Below, in pieces: positions 47,700-57,732 of a DNA stretch of 64,000 bases (position 1 is its first letter; each line of letters begins with the position of its first letter). Location of the stretch: contig NZ_JAPEPX010000001.1 of assembly GCF_026339935.1 (NCBI RefSeq), positions 1-64,000 of the forward strand, in the 5' to 3' direction. Origin of the DNA: Streptomyces sp. NBC_01551 (GTDB lineage Bacteria > Actinomycetota > Actinomycetes > Streptomycetales > Streptomycetaceae). Position numbers and translations under genes: made by a program. Under the pieces are notes generated by a model. It ran no database searches. It was not told the origin of the DNA and saw only the letters and a program-made list of their open reading frames with translations.

Positions 47700-48757
47700 T
47701 CGCTCGCCGACATCTCCGTACCGCCCTCGGTGCGTACGCGGACCAGCGACAGCCCTCTGCCCGGCGCCTCGTCGTCCGGCCCCGCCACGATGACCAGGCC
47801 GTCGGTCTCCGAGCGCACCACGCGCCCGGGCGCGCCGCCGTACCGGCCTTCGGTGGCGGCGGCCGCCAGGATCTCCAGGCGCCGGCCGCGGTGGTGGGTG
47901 TACGCGCCGGTCCTGCCGCGGGACTGGGCGCGCACGAGGTGCTCGATGTCCTCGGCGGAGCGGTTCCAGTCGATGCGCAGGGCCTCGACGGACCGGGCGC
48001 CGGCCGGTCGCGGCGGGTCGGTGTCCGGGGCGGCGGCCTCCGCCGCCGCGGCGTCGGGGTCCTCGTGCACCGTGTGGGAGGGGGTGGTGTCGAAGTGCCG
48101 GTGCACACGGCGCAGCAGGGAGCCGAGCTGGGCGCGTTCCCCCGCGGTCAGGGGGGCCAGGAACTCCTCGTCGGTGGAGGAGATGTCCGCGTTGAGCCGG
48201 GCCAGGGCCGCGCGGCCTTCCCGGGTGAGTTCGACGACGACCCGGCGGCGGTCGGCGGTGTCGCGGACGCACTCGACGTACCCGGACCGGGCCAGGTCGT
48301 TCACGACCTTGACGAGGTCGCTGGCGTTCATGTCGAGCCGGTTCGCCAGGGTTCCCTTGGACTGGGGGCCGAGGTCGCCGAGCAGGGCGAGCACGGTCAG
48401 GTGCCACAGGCGCAGGCCGTGTTCGGTCAGTTTGGCCGTGAGCCTGCGGCGGGCCGCCTTGCCGATCGCGTACACCAGGTAGGCGTTGAGATCGAGCACG
48501 CTCGGCGGTGTCGCGCTCGTCGGCTCCGGTACGGCGGCGCCCCTTCCCTCCCGCTGTCCGGCCCCGCCCGTTGCCGGTCTGTGCGCGGCGGCCGCGTCCG
48601 CGCTCCGCGGCGCCGGCGGGGCGCCGGGGGGCGGGTCGGGGTTGGTCAGGGCGTCGAGTACGCGCGCCCAGTCGGTCTGTGTGTTCGCCGTGCCGATGAT
48701 GACGAACGCAGGCCCCGCAGCGCCCCCGTTGGCCTCCGCCGCGACCGGATGTTCCAT
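47657..48757 (-). CDS. MarR-type regulator fused to a formyltransferase C-terminal domain
   Basis: 366 residues, three parts. Residues 1-87: unrecognised, with FVIIGTANTQTDWARVLDAL and a Pro/Ala linker. Residues 88-222: MarR winged helix (LNAYLVYAIGKAARRRLTAKL, SKGTLANRLDMNASDLVKVV, wing RDTADRRRVVVELTREG). Residues 257-358: a domain closely matching the C-terminal domain of the neighbouring formyltransferase (RIDWN, AED, LVRAQS, THHRGRRLE, EGRYGG, VIVAG, RVRTE); about 60 of 100 positions identical by hand alignment. The formyltransferase catalytic domain is absent. ATG 48757 has GAGGGA six bases upstream. A terminator separates it from the formyltransferase gene, so it has its own promoter. 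Proposed role: a regulator that senses the formyltransferase ligand; inference. Confidence 0.85.
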   Translation of the reverse strand: MEHPVAAEANGGAAGPAFVIIGTANTQTDWARVLDALTNPDPPPGAPPAPRSADAAAAHRPATGGAGQREGRGAAVPEPTSATPPSVLDLNAYLVYAIGKAARRRLTAKLTEHGLRLWHLTVLALLGDLGPQSKGTLANRLDMNASDLVKVVNDLARSGYVECVRDTADRRRVVVELTREGRAALARLNADISSTDEEFLAPLTAGERAQLGSLLRRVHRHFDTTPSHTVHEDPDAAAAEAAAPDTDPPRPAGARSVEALRIDWNRSAEDIEHLVRAQSRGRTGAYTHHRGRRLEILAAAATEGRYGGAPGRVVRSETDGLVIVAGPDDEAPGRGLSLVRVRTEGGTEMSASDYFAPEAGGPATDA

Positions 48758-48809
48758 CAGTTTTCCCTCGCTCCCCGTCCGTTCGAACACGTGGGCCGCC
48801 GCAATGACA

Positions 48810-48847
48810 TCGCCGCCGCGCGGATCGGGTGATCCGCGCGGCGGCGA
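48810..48847 (-). terminator. Terminator between formyltransferase and MarR fusion gene
   Basis: Perfect 17-bp inverted repeat TCGCCGCCGCGCGGATC (48810-48826) and its complement (48831-48847) around a GGGT loop, 44 bp past the formyltransferase stop. Confidence 0.9.
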
Positions 48848-48890
48848 AGGGGCGGCCGGTCAGGTCCGCCCCGCCGGTCAGGGGCGGCAG

Positions 48891-49838
48891 TCAGGGGCGG
48901 CCGGTGAGGTATCCGCCCATCGAAGTGAAGTACTCGGTCGCGGGCAGTTCCCGGCCGTCCTCGGTACGGACCCGGGTGATGGCGAGTCCGTGGTTTCGTC
49001 CGGTGCGGGCGTCGGCTCCGGCGACGATGACCACCCCGTCGCCCTCCCGGTAGAAGATCCGGCCCGGCGTTCCCCCGTACCTGCCCTCGGAGACCACGGC
49101 GGCCAGGACCTCGAGGCGGCGGCCGCGGTGGTGGGTGAAGGCGCTCGGGTAGGGGGCGGACTGGGCGCGCACGAGGCGTTCCAGGTCCTCGGCCGGCCAG
49201 TTCCAGTCGATCCGGATGTCCTCCTCGGCCCGCTTGTGGAAGAAGCTCGCCTGCGAGCGGTCCTGTCGGGTGAACTCGGTACGGCCGGAGGCGATCAGGT
49301 CCAGGGCGGCGACGACGACCGGGGCGATCAGGTCGACCGTCTTGTGGAACAGGTCGGTCGCGGTGTCGGTGGGGCCGACGGGTACCGCCTGCTGGACCAC
49401 GATGTCCCCGGCGTCGAGCACCTCGTCCATCAGGTGCGCGGTGACGCCGACTTCGGGCTCGTTGTTGATCAGGGCCCAGATCAACGGGGAGAACCCCGCG
49501 TACTTCGGCAGCAGCGAGTCGTGCACGTTGAGCGTGCCGCGGCGGGGCAGGGAGTAGATGCGCGGAGGGATCCAGGTGCGCCAGTTGTTGGCGACGATGA
49601 TGTCGGGGTCCGCCTCCTTGAGGCGGGCGAACAGCTCCTCGTCGTCGGGGCGGTTGCGGATGACGACCGGTACGCCGTGCTCCGCCGCGAGGTCGGCGAC
49701 CGAGTCGCTCCAGATCTTCTCGTAGGCGTGTTCGCTCTTGGGGTGCGTGACGACCAGCACCACGTCGTGCTCGGAGTCCAGAAGCGCTTGCAGGGTGCGA
49801 TGCCCCCAGGTCTGATATCCGAACATGACGACCCGCAT
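48891..49838 (-). CDS. N5-hydroxyornithine formyltransferase (CchA-like)
   Basis: 315 residues of the formyl-tetrahydrofolate-dependent transferase family. Catalytic triad visible: Asn104 and His106 in LNVHDSLLPKYAGFSPLIW, Asp142 in LDAGD. C-terminal OB-like domain at about 206-306, the part shared with the adjacent MarR fusion. It formylates hydroxyornithine for hydroxamate siderophores, as CchA does in coelichelin assembly. ATG 49838 is preceded by AGGAGG at six bases; the upstream ATG at 49853 is part of that ribosome site. Divergent from the ornithine monooxygenase gene, with an iron box about 40 bp upstream. Confidence 0.93.
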   Translation of the reverse strand: MRVVMFGYQTWGHRTLQALLDSEHDVVLVVTHPKSEHAYEKIWSDSVADLAAEHGVPVVIRNRPDDEELFARLKEADPDIIVANNWRTWIPPRIYSLPRRGTLNVHDSLLPKYAGFSPLIWALINNEPEVGVTAHLMDEVLDAGDIVVQQAVPVGPTDTATDLFHKTVDLIAPVVVAALDLIASGRTEFTRQDRSQASFFHKRAEEDIRIDWNWPAEDLERLVRAQSAPYPSAFTHHRGRRLEVLAAVVSEGRYGGTPGRIFYREGDGVVIVAGADARTGRNHGLAITRVRTEDGRELPATEYFTSMGGYLTGRP

Positions 49839-49875
49839 GCGGTTCCTCCTCATACGAACGGTGGACTACTCCTAG

Positions 49876-49894
49876 TAAAGCAAGGCTTACCTAA
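49876..49894. promoter_or_regulatory. Iron box (DmdR/IdeR-like) for the formyltransferase gene
   Basis: TAAAGCAAGGCTTACCTAA; its right half matches the TTAGGTTAGGCTAACCTAA-type iron box almost fully, the left half only partly. 38 bp upstream of the formyltransferase start, a usual repressor position. Confidence 0.75.
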
Positions 49895-49980
49895 CTACGC
49901 AACAACCCTATTTTCAGGGCTATTTGACATCTGGAATCACCCACAAGAGAGCCCCCGGCCCATCGACAGGGGCTTGTAGA

Positions 49981-49999
49981 TCAGGTTAGCCTTCCCTAA
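49981..49999. promoter_or_regulatory. Iron box (DmdR/IdeR-like) for the monooxygenase-NRPS operon
   Basis: TCAGGTTAGCCTTCCCTAA, matching 15 or so of 19 positions of the actinobacterial iron box. 87 bp upstream of the monooxygenase start. Together with the box at 49876 it makes the divergent siderophore promoters iron-repressed. Confidence 0.78.
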
Positions 50000-50085
50000 G
50001 TTCCACCTGCAGTCGCGCGTCGGCATGCCTTGCTTCCGCCCTTCCCTCACGCCCGGCGAGCTGCCATCCCCCCGATGGGAGTGAC

Positions 50086-51435
50086 ATGTCACAAGCTCCT
50101 CCTGACGATGCACCACTGATCCACGACCTCATCGGAATCGGCTTCGGCCCCTCCAATGTGGCCATGGCCATCGCACTCAGCGAACACAACGCGAGCGTCG
50201 ACAGGCAGGGCGCGGTCACTGCTCACTTCTTCGAGCAGCAGCCCCGTTTCGGCTGGCACCGCGGCATGCTGATCGACGACGCCACCATGCAGGTCTCCTT
50301 CCTCAAGGACCTGGTGACCCTGCGGAACCCGGCGAGCGAGTTCAGCTTCCTCTGCTACCTGCAGAGCAGGGGCCGGCTCGTCGACTTCGTCAACCACAAG
50401 AACCTCTTCCCGCTGCGCGTGGAGTTCCACGACTACTTCGAGTGGGCCGCGGCCAAGGTCGACGACATGGTGTCCTACGGGCACCAGGTCACCGCCGTAC
50501 GGCCCGTCGTGCGCGACGGGGTGGTCCAGTACGTCGACGTGATCGCGCGCTCCGGCTCGGAACCGGTGGTCCACCGGGCCCGCAACCTCGTCATCGGCAC
50601 CGGGCTGCGCCCGCAGATGCCCGACGGCGTCGGGCGCACGGAGCGGATCTGGCACACCTCCGACCTGCTGACCCGGGTCGACTCCCTCAAGGACACCGAC
50701 CCGTCCCGGTTCATCGTGGTCGGCGCCGGCCAGAGCGCCGCGGAGAACGTGTCCTTCCTGCACCGCACCTTCCCCGAGGCCGAGGTCTGCGCCGTCTTCT
50801 CCCGGTACGGCTACAGCCCGGCCGACGACAGCGGGTTCGCCAACCGGATCTTCGACCCGGAGGCGGTCGACGAGTACTTCACCGCCCCGGAGGACGTGAA
50901 GCGCAAGCTCATCGCCTACCACGCCAACACCAACTACTCCGTGGTGGACATCGAGCTGATCGACGAGCTCTACCGGCAGCAGTACCAGGAGAAGGTGCTC
51001 GGCACCGAGCGGCTGCGCTTCCTGAAGGTCTCCCGCCTCACCGACGTGGTCGAGACCCCGCACAAGGTGCGCGCCACCGTGGAGTCGCTGGTGACCGGCG
51101 AGCGGACGCCGCTCGACGCCGACGTGCTGATCTACGCCACCGGGTACCGGTCGGCCGACGCGCTCGGGCTGCTCGGCGAGCTCGGGCGCCACTGCCGGCT
51201 CGACGAGCGGGGCCGGGTCCGGGTCGAGCGCGACTACCGCGTGACGACCGGCCCCGAACTGCGCTGCGGGATCTACCTCCAGGGCGGTACCGAGCACACC
51301 CACGGCATCACCTCGTCCCTGCTGTCGAACACCGCGGTCCGGGTCGGGGACATCCTGCGGTCGATCATCGACCGCGGTCCGGAGCCCGCCGGCGGACCCC
51401 GCCGAGCCGCCGACGAGATCGGCTCCGCCCTCTAG
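50086..51435 (+). CDS. L-ornithine N5-monooxygenase (CchB/SidA-like)
   Basis: 449 residues. Flavin- and NADPH-dependent N-hydroxylase that makes N5-hydroxyornithine, the first dedicated step of hydroxamate siderophores. FAD motif GIGFGPSNVAMAIAL (about residue 18), NADPH motif VVGAGQSAAENVSFL (about 218) and the terminal ATGYRSAD motif (about 352); also PLRVEFHDYFEW and the substrate segment NTNYSVVD. Full length. First gene of the plus-strand operon monooxygenase, binding protein, NRPS, and preceded by an iron box. Confidence 0.96.
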   Translation: MSQAPPDDAPLIHDLIGIGFGPSNVAMAIALSEHNASVDRQGAVTAHFFEQQPRFGWHRGMLIDDATMQVSFLKDLVTLRNPASEFSFLCYLQSRGRLVDFVNHKNLFPLRVEFHDYFEWAAAKVDDMVSYGHQVTAVRPVVRDGVVQYVDVIARSGSEPVVHRARNLVIGTGLRPQMPDGVGRTERIWHTSDLLTRVDSLKDTDPSRFIVVGAGQSAAENVSFLHRTFPEAEVCAVFSRYGYSPADDSGFANRIFDPEAVDEYFTAPEDVKRKLIAYHANTNYSVVDIELIDELYRQQYQEKVLGTERLRFLKVSRLTDVVETPHKVRATVESLVTGERTPLDADVLIYATGYRSADALGLLGELGRHCRLDERGRVRVERDYRVTTGPELRCGIYLQGGTEHTHGITSSLLSNTAVRVGDILRSIIDRGPEPAGGPRRAADEIGSAL

Positions 51436-51537
51436 CGCCCCACACCGTCGCGGTGGCCCGGCGTGCGAAGGGAGCGCGCCGGGCCGGTGCGACGCGCAGG
51501 TCGAAGCACCCCGAAGTCCCCGTGAAAGGAAACACCC

Positions 51538-52587
51538 GTGCCCTTTGGTACACGCACCGCGCCGATGCGGTTCACCCGTCTCCTCCCACGCGTGGCCGTC
51601 GCGGCGGCGGCCGCGCTCGCGCTGGCCGCGTGTGGCGGCAAGGACGCCGACACGACGGACAAGGCTGACAGTCCCAAGAGCGGGGAGCCCGGCGCGGCGG
51701 CCGGCGCCTTCCCCGTGACGGTCGAGCACAAGTACGGCAGCACGGCGATCACCGCGCAGCCGAAGAAGGTCGTCACGCTCGGCCTGTCCGACCAGGACGC
51801 CGTCCTCGCCCTCGGCATCAAGCCGGTCGGCGCGGTCGACTGGTTCAAGGAGCAGCCGTACGGCAAGTGGCCCTGGGCCAAGGACCTGTGGGGCTCCGCT
51901 CCCCCGCAGGTCGTAGGAGAGCGCGACGAGTACAACATGGAGAAGATCGCGGCCCTCAAGCCCGACCTGATCATCGCGCAGTACTCGGGCATGAAGAAGG
52001 AGCAGTACGACACGCTCTCCAAGATCGCCAAGGTGGTGGCACAGCCCAAGGGCTCGGAGGACTACCAGGCGACCTGGCAGGTGATGACCAAGCAGATCGG
52101 CAAGGCCCTCGGCAAGGACGCCGAGACCGACAAGCTCATCGCGGGCATCGACGCGCGCTTCAAGGCCGTCCGGGACAAGCACCCGGAGTGGAAGGACAAG
52201 ACGGTCACCGTCGGGGAACCCTACGAGCCGGGCAAGTTCTCGGCGTTCTCCCCCAAGGACCCCAAGGTCATCTTCCTGAGCGGGATGGGCTTCACCACGT
52301 CCGAGGCCTACCGCACGGCCCTCGGCAAGGAGAACGTCGCCGACCTCAGCTCCGAGCGCCTGGACGTCATGGAGGCCGACCGCACCGTCTGGCTGGGCAA
52401 CGCGCAGACGGAGGCCGCCATGAAGGCGGACCCGCTCTACCAAAAGACCAAGGTGCACCAGGAGAAGCGGGACCTCTTCCTGCCCTACGACAACCCCGAC
52501 ATCGGCGCGGCGCTCTCCTTCAACACGGTCCTGAGCATCCCGTACGCCATCGACCAGGTCGTCCCGAAGCTCGAGGCCATCAAGTAA
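51538..52587 (+). CDS. Ferric-siderophore-binding lipoprotein (CchF/FepB-like)
   Basis: 349 residues. Lipoprotein signal with lipobox LALAAC (Cys about 32), then a class III periplasmic-binding fold typical of siderophore uptake: PKKVVTLGLSDQDAVLALGIKPVG, NMEKIAALKPDLIIAQYSG and an alpha-helical backbone linker. It would capture the iron-loaded peptide made by the neighbouring NRPS. GTG 51538 follows GAAAGGAAA. The permease and ATPase genes are not in the window. Confidence 0.93.
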   Translation: MPFGTRTAPMRFTRLLPRVAVAAAAALALAACGGKDADTTDKADSPKSGEPGAAAGAFPVTVEHKYGSTAITAQPKKVVTLGLSDQDAVLALGIKPVGAVDWFKEQPYGKWPWAKDLWGSAPPQVVGERDEYNMEKIAALKPDLIIAQYSGMKKEQYDTLSKIAKVVAQPKGSEDYQATWQVMTKQIGKALGKDAETDKLIAGIDARFKAVRDKHPEWKDKTVTVGEPYEPGKFSAFSPKDPKVIFLSGMGFTTSEAYRTALGKENVADLSSERLDVMEADRTVWLGNAQTEAAMKADPLYQKTKVHQEKRDLFLPYDNPDIGAALSFNTVLSIPYAIDQVVPKLEAIK

Positions 52588-52641
52588 CGCAGCGACGCAG
52601 CGACACCGACACGCGCGAACCAGGGAAGGGCTGATCGAACG

Positions 52642-55600
52642 ATGTCTGACGCCGCCGAACCGGACGACAACCCGGCAGCATCCGCTCCCGGAAGCCCGTC
52701 CACCCCCGAAATCCGGGTCACCGGCGGTCAGTCGGGGATCTGGCCGGCCCAGCGGATCGAGCCGGACAGCCCGGCCTACAACGTCACGTTCACCCTGGAG
52801 CTGCGCGGTGACGTCGACCTCGACCGCCTGGCCGCCGCCGTGCGCCAGGTGGTCGAGGAGGCCGAGTGCCTGCACGTGCGGTTCACGGCCGAGGCCGACG
52901 GCCGGCCCCGCCAGAGCGTCCGGCGGTTCCCGGTGCGGGTGGCGACCGTCGACCTGCGGACCGCGGCGGACGCCGAGTTCGCGGCCTGGGACTGGCTGGA
53001 GGCGGACCGCCGCCGGCCCATGGACCTCGCGCGGGGCCCGCTCTTCCGGCACGCCCTGATCCGGCTCGCCGACGACCGGGTCCTGTGGTACCAGTGCTAC
53101 CACCACATCGTCATCGACGGACTGAGCGTCGGCCTGCTCTCCCGCAGGGCCGGGGAGATCTACTCCGCCGACCGGCCCGTCGAGGAGGTCGACTGGGCCC
53201 TCTCCCGGCTCCCGGCCTCCGAGGCCGCCTACCGCTCGTCGGCGCGGTACGAGGCCGACCGCGCCTACTGGCTGGAGCGGCTCGCCGACCGGCCCGACCC
53301 GGTCCGTCTCGTCGAGCGCCGGCCCGAGGTGATCGCCCGCCGCGTGCGGTGCACCGACGAGCTCTCGGCGCAGGACACGGCGCGGCTGCGGGAGGCCGCC
53401 GCCAAGGCCGGCGTACGGCTGTCCCGGCTGCTCGTCGCGGCCGTCGCCGGCTATCTGCACCGGGCGACCGGCGCGCGGGACCTCGTCCTCGGACTGCCCG
53501 TCACCACCCGCTTGGACCCCGAGGCCGTGCACGTCCCCGGCATGGTGTCCAACATCGTCCCGCTGCGCCTGGCGGTCCGCCCGGGCATGACCGGGACGGA
53601 GCTGCTGCGCGAGGTGACCGGGCGGATCGCCGAGGCCGTGGAGCACAGCCGCTACCGGGCCGAGGACCTGGCCAAGGACCTCGGCCTCGTCGAGGGGGTG
53701 GCGGAACTCGTCGGGCCGACGGTCAACGTGCTTCCCGGCACCGGCTGGCTGTGCTTCGGCGACCACCCGGGGGACCTGCGCCCGCAGTGGACGGGACCGG
53801 TCAGCGACCTGGCCGTCACGGTCGGCGAATCGCAGCGCGGCGCCGTCCGCTTCCACTTCGACGCCGACGCGGACGTGATCGGCGACGAGGAGGTCGGCGC
53901 CCACGCGCGGCGGTTCCGGATGGTCCTGGACGCGCTCGTCGCGAGCCCGGACCAGCCGGTCGGGCGGATCGAACTCACCTCCGGGCCCGAGCGGGAGCAC
54001 CTGCTCACCGCCCTCGGTGTCGCGCCGTACGACACGCGGGAGGTGTCCTGGCCGACCGCCTTCGAACACCGCGCCGCGCTCGCGCCCCAGCGGACCGCCC
54101 TGGTGTGCGAGGACCGCGTCCTGTCCTACGGGGAGCTGAACGCGGCCGCCAACCGGCTGGCCCGGCTGCTGACGGCGCGCGGGGTGGGCGCGCGGGACGT
54201 CGTCGCCGTGGCCGCCCCGCGCTCCCCCGAACTCGTCGTCTCCCTGCTGGCGGTGATGAAGGCGGGCGCGGCGTACCTGCCGCTGGACGCCGACCACCCC
54301 CGGGAGCGGATCGCCTACATGCTCGCCGACTCCGGTGCGCGGACGGTGATCACCACCCGGAAGGCGGCGGAAGGCCTGCCGGACGGGGGCCCGGCCGGTG
54401 CGGCGGACGTCCGGCGGCTGGTGCTGGACGATCCGGCCGTCGCCGCCGCCCTCGCCGCGCAGGACGCCTCGGACCCCGGGGTGCCGATCGCCCTGGACCA
54501 GGCCGCGTACGTCATCTACACCTCGGGGTCCACCGGCCGCCCCAAGGGCGTGGTGGTCCCCCACGACGGCATCGGGAGCCTGATCGCCACCGCCACCGAG
54601 CGGATCGGCATCGACGAGGACAGCCGTGTCGTGCAGTTCGCCTCGGTCGGGTTCGACGTCACCGTATGGGACCTGGTCATGTCGCTGTGCGTCGGCGGCC
54701 GGGTCGTCCTCGTCCCCGCCGAGCGGCGGGTCGCCGGGCCCGCCCTGACCGACTACGTCCGCGAGCACCGCGCGACCCACATGATCCTGCCCCCGTCCCT
54801 GGTCTCGGCACTGCCGCCGGAGTGCGAACTGCCCGAGGGCGCGGTGCTCGTGGTCGGCACCGAGGCCGTGCCGGGCGAGCTGATCGCCCGCTGGGCCGGG
54901 CGGCTGCGCGTCGTCGTCGCGTACGGGCTGACCGAGGCGAGCGTCAACTCGACGCTGTGGACCGCGGATCCCGGGCGCCCCGGGCCGGCCCCGATCGGCC
55001 GCCCCGACCCCAACACGCGGGCCTACGTGCTCGACTCCGCGCTGCGCCCCGTCCCGGTGGGCGTCGAGGGCGAGCTGTACGTAGCGGGGCGCGGCCTGGC
55101 CCGCGGCTACCTGGGACGGCCCGCCCTGACCTCGGAGCGGTTCGTCGCCGACCCGTACGGGGCGCCGGGCGCACGGATGTACCGGACGGGCGACCGGGTG
55201 CGCTGGGCCGCCGACGGCAATCTGGAGTTCCTTGGCCGCGCGGACGGCCAGTTCAAGATCCGGGGCCACCGGATCGAGCCGGGCGAGATCGAGAGCGCCT
55301 TCATGGCCTGCCCGGGCATCGCGCAGGCCGCCGTCCTGGTCCGCGAGGACCAGCGGGGGGCCAGGCGGCTGGTCGCGTATCTCGTGGCCGGCGGGGAGGG
55401 CGTGGACGCCGACGCGATGGTGAGCGCCGCCCGGGCCCGGGTGGCGGACGTACTGCCGGAGCACATGGTGCCCTCGGCGGTGGTGCGCCTGGGCGGGCCG
55501 CTGCCCCTGACGCCCAACGGGAAGCTCGACGCCCGCGCGCTGCCCGTGCCCCGGTGGGCGGCGCTGACCGGCGACGCGGCGCCGACGACCCCGGCCGAGG

Positions 55601-57732
55601 CGGTGCTCGCGGGCCTGTTCGCCGAGGTCCTCGGGCTGCCCTCGGTGGGCGTCCACGACAGCTTCTTCGCGCTCGGCGGCGACAGCATCGTCGTGATCCG
55701 GCTGGTCACGCTGGCCCGCGAGGCCGGGATCGCGCTCAGCCCCCGCGACGTCTTCCGGCTGCGTACGGTGGCGGCGCTCGCGCACGCCGCGGGGAGCCCG
55801 GACACGGCGCCCCCGACGGCCGCCGCGCCGCCCGAGCCGTTCTCGCTCATCGCGCTGACCGGAGCCGAGCGGGACGCCTTCGCCGCCGCCGTCCCGGACC
55901 TGGTGGACGTCGTCGCGGCCACGCCGCTCCAGGAGGGCTTCTTCTTCCACGCCCAGATGGACGGGGCCGGGGCGGACGGATACGCCGTGCAGGACACGGT
56001 CGAGCTGGCGGGCGATGTGGACGCGGACGCGCTCCGGGTGTCCGTACAGCACCTCCTGGACCGCCATCCGCTGCTGCGGGCGGCGTTCGTCCAGCGCCCG
56101 GACGGGCCGGTGGTCCAGCTCGTCGCCGGGCAGGTGTCCCTGCCGTGGACCCGCGCCGACCTCTCGGGGCTCGACCCGGTGCGGCAGGCCGCCGCGGTGG
56201 AGGAGGCCGCGGCCGCCGAACGGGCCCTCGGCTTCGACCTCGGCCGGCCGCCGCTGCTGCGGGCCGCGCTGCTGAGACTGGGCCCGGAGCGGTCGCTGCT
56301 GGTCCTGACCCTGCACCACATCGTGGCCGACGGCTGGTCGGTGTCCCTCCTGATGCGGCAGCTGCTGGACGGCTACCGGCCCGGCGAGGCGCTCGCGCGG
56401 CCCGAGCCCGATCCCGGCTACCGGGCCTACGCGGGCTGGCTCGCCGGGCTCGACCGGGAGCGGGCCGCCGCCGCCTGGCGGGCGGCGCTGGCGGGGCTCG
56501 CCGGGCCGGCCGGGCTGCCCGTACGGCCGGTGGCGCCGGGCGGCGGCGGGAGCGGCCGGATCACCCTGGACCTGTCCTCGGCGGAGACGGCCGCGCTCAC
56601 TGCGCGGGCCCGGGAGCTCGGGCTGACCCTCGCCGCCGTCGTCCAGGGCGGGTTCGGCCTGGTCCTCGGCGATGTGCTCGGCGCGCACGACCTCGTCCTC
56701 GGGGTCACCGTCTCGGGCCGGCAGGCCCCGGTCGTCGGAGTCGACTCGCTGGTCGGCCTGCTGATCAACACCGTCCCGGCACGGCTCGCGTGGCGCCCCG
56801 AGCAGTCGTTGGCCGAGGTGCTGGCCCGGTTCCAGGAGAGCCAGGCCGAGCTGATGGAGCACCAGCACCTCGGGCTCGCGGACATCCAGCGGGCCGCCGG
56901 GCGCGGCGAGCTGTTCGACGCGCTGGTGGTGGTCGAGAACCTGCCGGGCGGGGGCGAGCCCAGCGATCCCGCCGGCCGGATCCGGATCACCGGCTCCCGC
57001 GTCCGGGACGCCGTGCACTACCCGCTCGCGCTCACGGTGCTGCCGGGCGAGCGGCTGCGCCTCCAGCTCGACCACGACCGGGCCCGGCTGGACGACCCGG
57101 CCGCCCGGCGGTTCGCGGACCGGCTGCGCGCCCTGCTGGGGCAGCTGGCCGCCGACCCCGCGCTGCCGGTCGCCCGCGTCGGCCGGGGGCCCGCCCCGAC
57201 CTGGCGGCCGGGGCGCGGCGCCCGCTGCCCGACGCCACCGTGTCCGCGGTGTTCACCGCGCAGGCCCGCCGGAGTCCGGACGCGGTCGCGCTGCGCCACG
57301 GGGACGGCGGGACCCGCTACGCCGAACTGGAGGCGCGGGCCCAGGCGTTGGCGCACCGGCTGGTGGCCGAGGGGGCGGGTCCCGAGACCGTGGTCGCGGT
57401 GGCGGTACCCCGCTCGGCGGCCGAGGTGGTGGCGCTGCTCGGGGTGCTCGAAGCGGGCGCCGTGTACCTGCCGGTCGATCCGGGCCTGCCGCAGGAGCGC
57501 GTCCGGTACATGCTCGCCGACTCCGGGGCACGGATCCTGGTCGCCGCCGCGGAGGCGGGGGCCCTGCCCGCCGGCGCCGACGGGCTGCGCACCGTACGGC
57601 TGGACGCGGACGGGAAGGTGGCGGGGGCGTCCGTACGGGCTCTGCGCGCGCTGCCCGTCGCGGATCCGGACGCCGCCGCGTACCTCATGTACACCTCGGG
57701 GTCCACGGGCCTGCCCAAGGGCGTGGTGGTGA
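52642..57732 (+). CDS. Siderophore NRPS, first part (C-A-T-C), ended by a frameshift
   Basis: In frame from ATG 52642: C1 (HHIVIDG at residue 154), A1 (core [11 protein letters not shown] near 626, [19 protein letters not shown]), T1 (LGGDS near 1012) and C2 (HHIVADG near 1226). Homology ends near 57185; beyond that the frame is nonsense to the stop at 57732 and the adenylation domain continues one frame over. A1 specificity residues read by hand as D-V-W-I-V-G-A-V-N, which I cannot assign. An N-terminal C domain is odd for a coelichelin-type synthetase, which begins with A; it may accept an acyl or aminoacyl starter. The product is probably a hydroxamate peptide siderophore. Confidence 0.9.
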   Translation: MSDAAEPDDNPAASAPGSPSTPEIRVTGGQSGIWPAQRIEPDSPAYNVTFTLELRGDVDLDRLAAAVRQVVEEAECLHVRFTAEADGRPRQSVRRFPVRVATVDLRTAADAEFAAWDWLEADRRRPMDLARGPLFRHALIRLADDRVLWYQCYHHIVIDGLSVGLLSRRAGEIYSADRPVEEVDWALSRLPASEAAYRSSARYEADRAYWLERLADRPDPVRLVERRPEVIARRVRCTDELSAQDTARLREAAAKAGVRLSRLLVAAVAGYLHRATGARDLVLGLPVTTRLDPEAVHVPGMVSNIVPLRLAVRPGMTGTELLREVTGRIAEAVEHSRYRAEDLAKDLGLVEGVAELVGPTVNVLPGTGWLCFGDHPGDLRPQWTGPVSDLAVTVGESQRGAVRFHFDADADVIGDEEVGAHARRFRMVLDALVASPDQPVGRIELTSGPEREHLLTALGVAPYDTREVSWPTAFEHRAALAPQRTALVCEDRVLSYGELNAAANRLARLLTARGVGARDVVAVAAPRSPELVVSLLAVMKAGAAYLPLDADHPRERIAYMLADSGARTVITTRKAAEGLPDGGPAGAADVRRLVLDDPAVAAALAAQDASDPGVPIALDQAAYVIYTSGSTGRPKGVVVPHDGIGSLIATATERIGIDEDSRVVQFASVGFDVTVWDLVMSLCVGGRVVLVPAERRVAGPALTDYVREHRATHMILPPSLVSALPPECELPEGAVLVVGTEAVPGELIARWAGRLRVVVAYGLTEASVNSTLWTADPGRPGPAPIGRPDPNTRAYVLDSALRPVPVGVEGELYVAGRGLARGYLGRPALTSERFVADPYGAPGARMYRTGDRVRWAADGNLEFLGRADGQFKIRGHRIEPGEIESAFMACPGIAQAAVLVREDQRGARRLVAYLVAGGEGVDADAMVSAARARVADVLPEHMVPSAVVRLGGPLPLTPNGKLDARALPVPRWAALTGDAAPTTPAEAVLAGLFAEVLGLPSVGVHDSFFALGGDSIVVIRLVTLAREAGIALSPRDVFRLRTVAALAHAAGSPDTAPPTAAAPPEPFSLIALTGAERDAFAAAVPDLVDVVAATPLQEGFFFHAQMDGAGADGYAVQDTVELAGDVDADALRVSVQHLLDRHPLLRAAFVQRPDGPVVQLVAGQVSLPWTRADLSGLDPVRQAAAVEEAAAAERALGFDLGRPPLLRAALLRLGPERSLLVLTLHHIVADGWSVSLLMRQLLDGYRPGEALARPEPDPGYRAYAGWLAGLDRERAAAAWRAALAGLAGPAGLPVRPVAPGGGGSGRITLDLSSAETAALTARARELGLTLAAVVQGGFGLVLGDVLGAHDLVLGVTVSGRQAPVVGVDSLVGLLINTVPARLAWRPEQSLAEVLARFQESQAELMEHQHLGLADIQRAAGRGELFDALVVVENLPGGGEPSDPAGRIRITGSRVRDAVHYPLALTVLPGERLRLQLDHDRARLDDPAARRFADRLRALLGQLAADPALPVARVGRGPAPTWRPGRGARCPTPPCPRCSPRRPAGVRTRSRCATGTAGPATPNWRRGPRRWRTGWWPRGRVPRPWSRWRYPARRPRWWRCSGCSKRAPCTCRSIRACRRSASGTCSPTPGHGSWSPPRRRGPCPPAPTGCAPYGWTRTGRWRGRPYGLCARCPSRIRTPPRTSCTPRGPRACPRAWW
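57182..57198 (+). other. Single-base frameshift in the NRPS
   Basis: In the G5-CCC-G-CCCC run, adding one G restores a continuous reading frame ([20 protein letters not shown]) joining C2 to A2. This could be a true mutation or a homopolymer error in the sequence. Confidence 0.85.
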
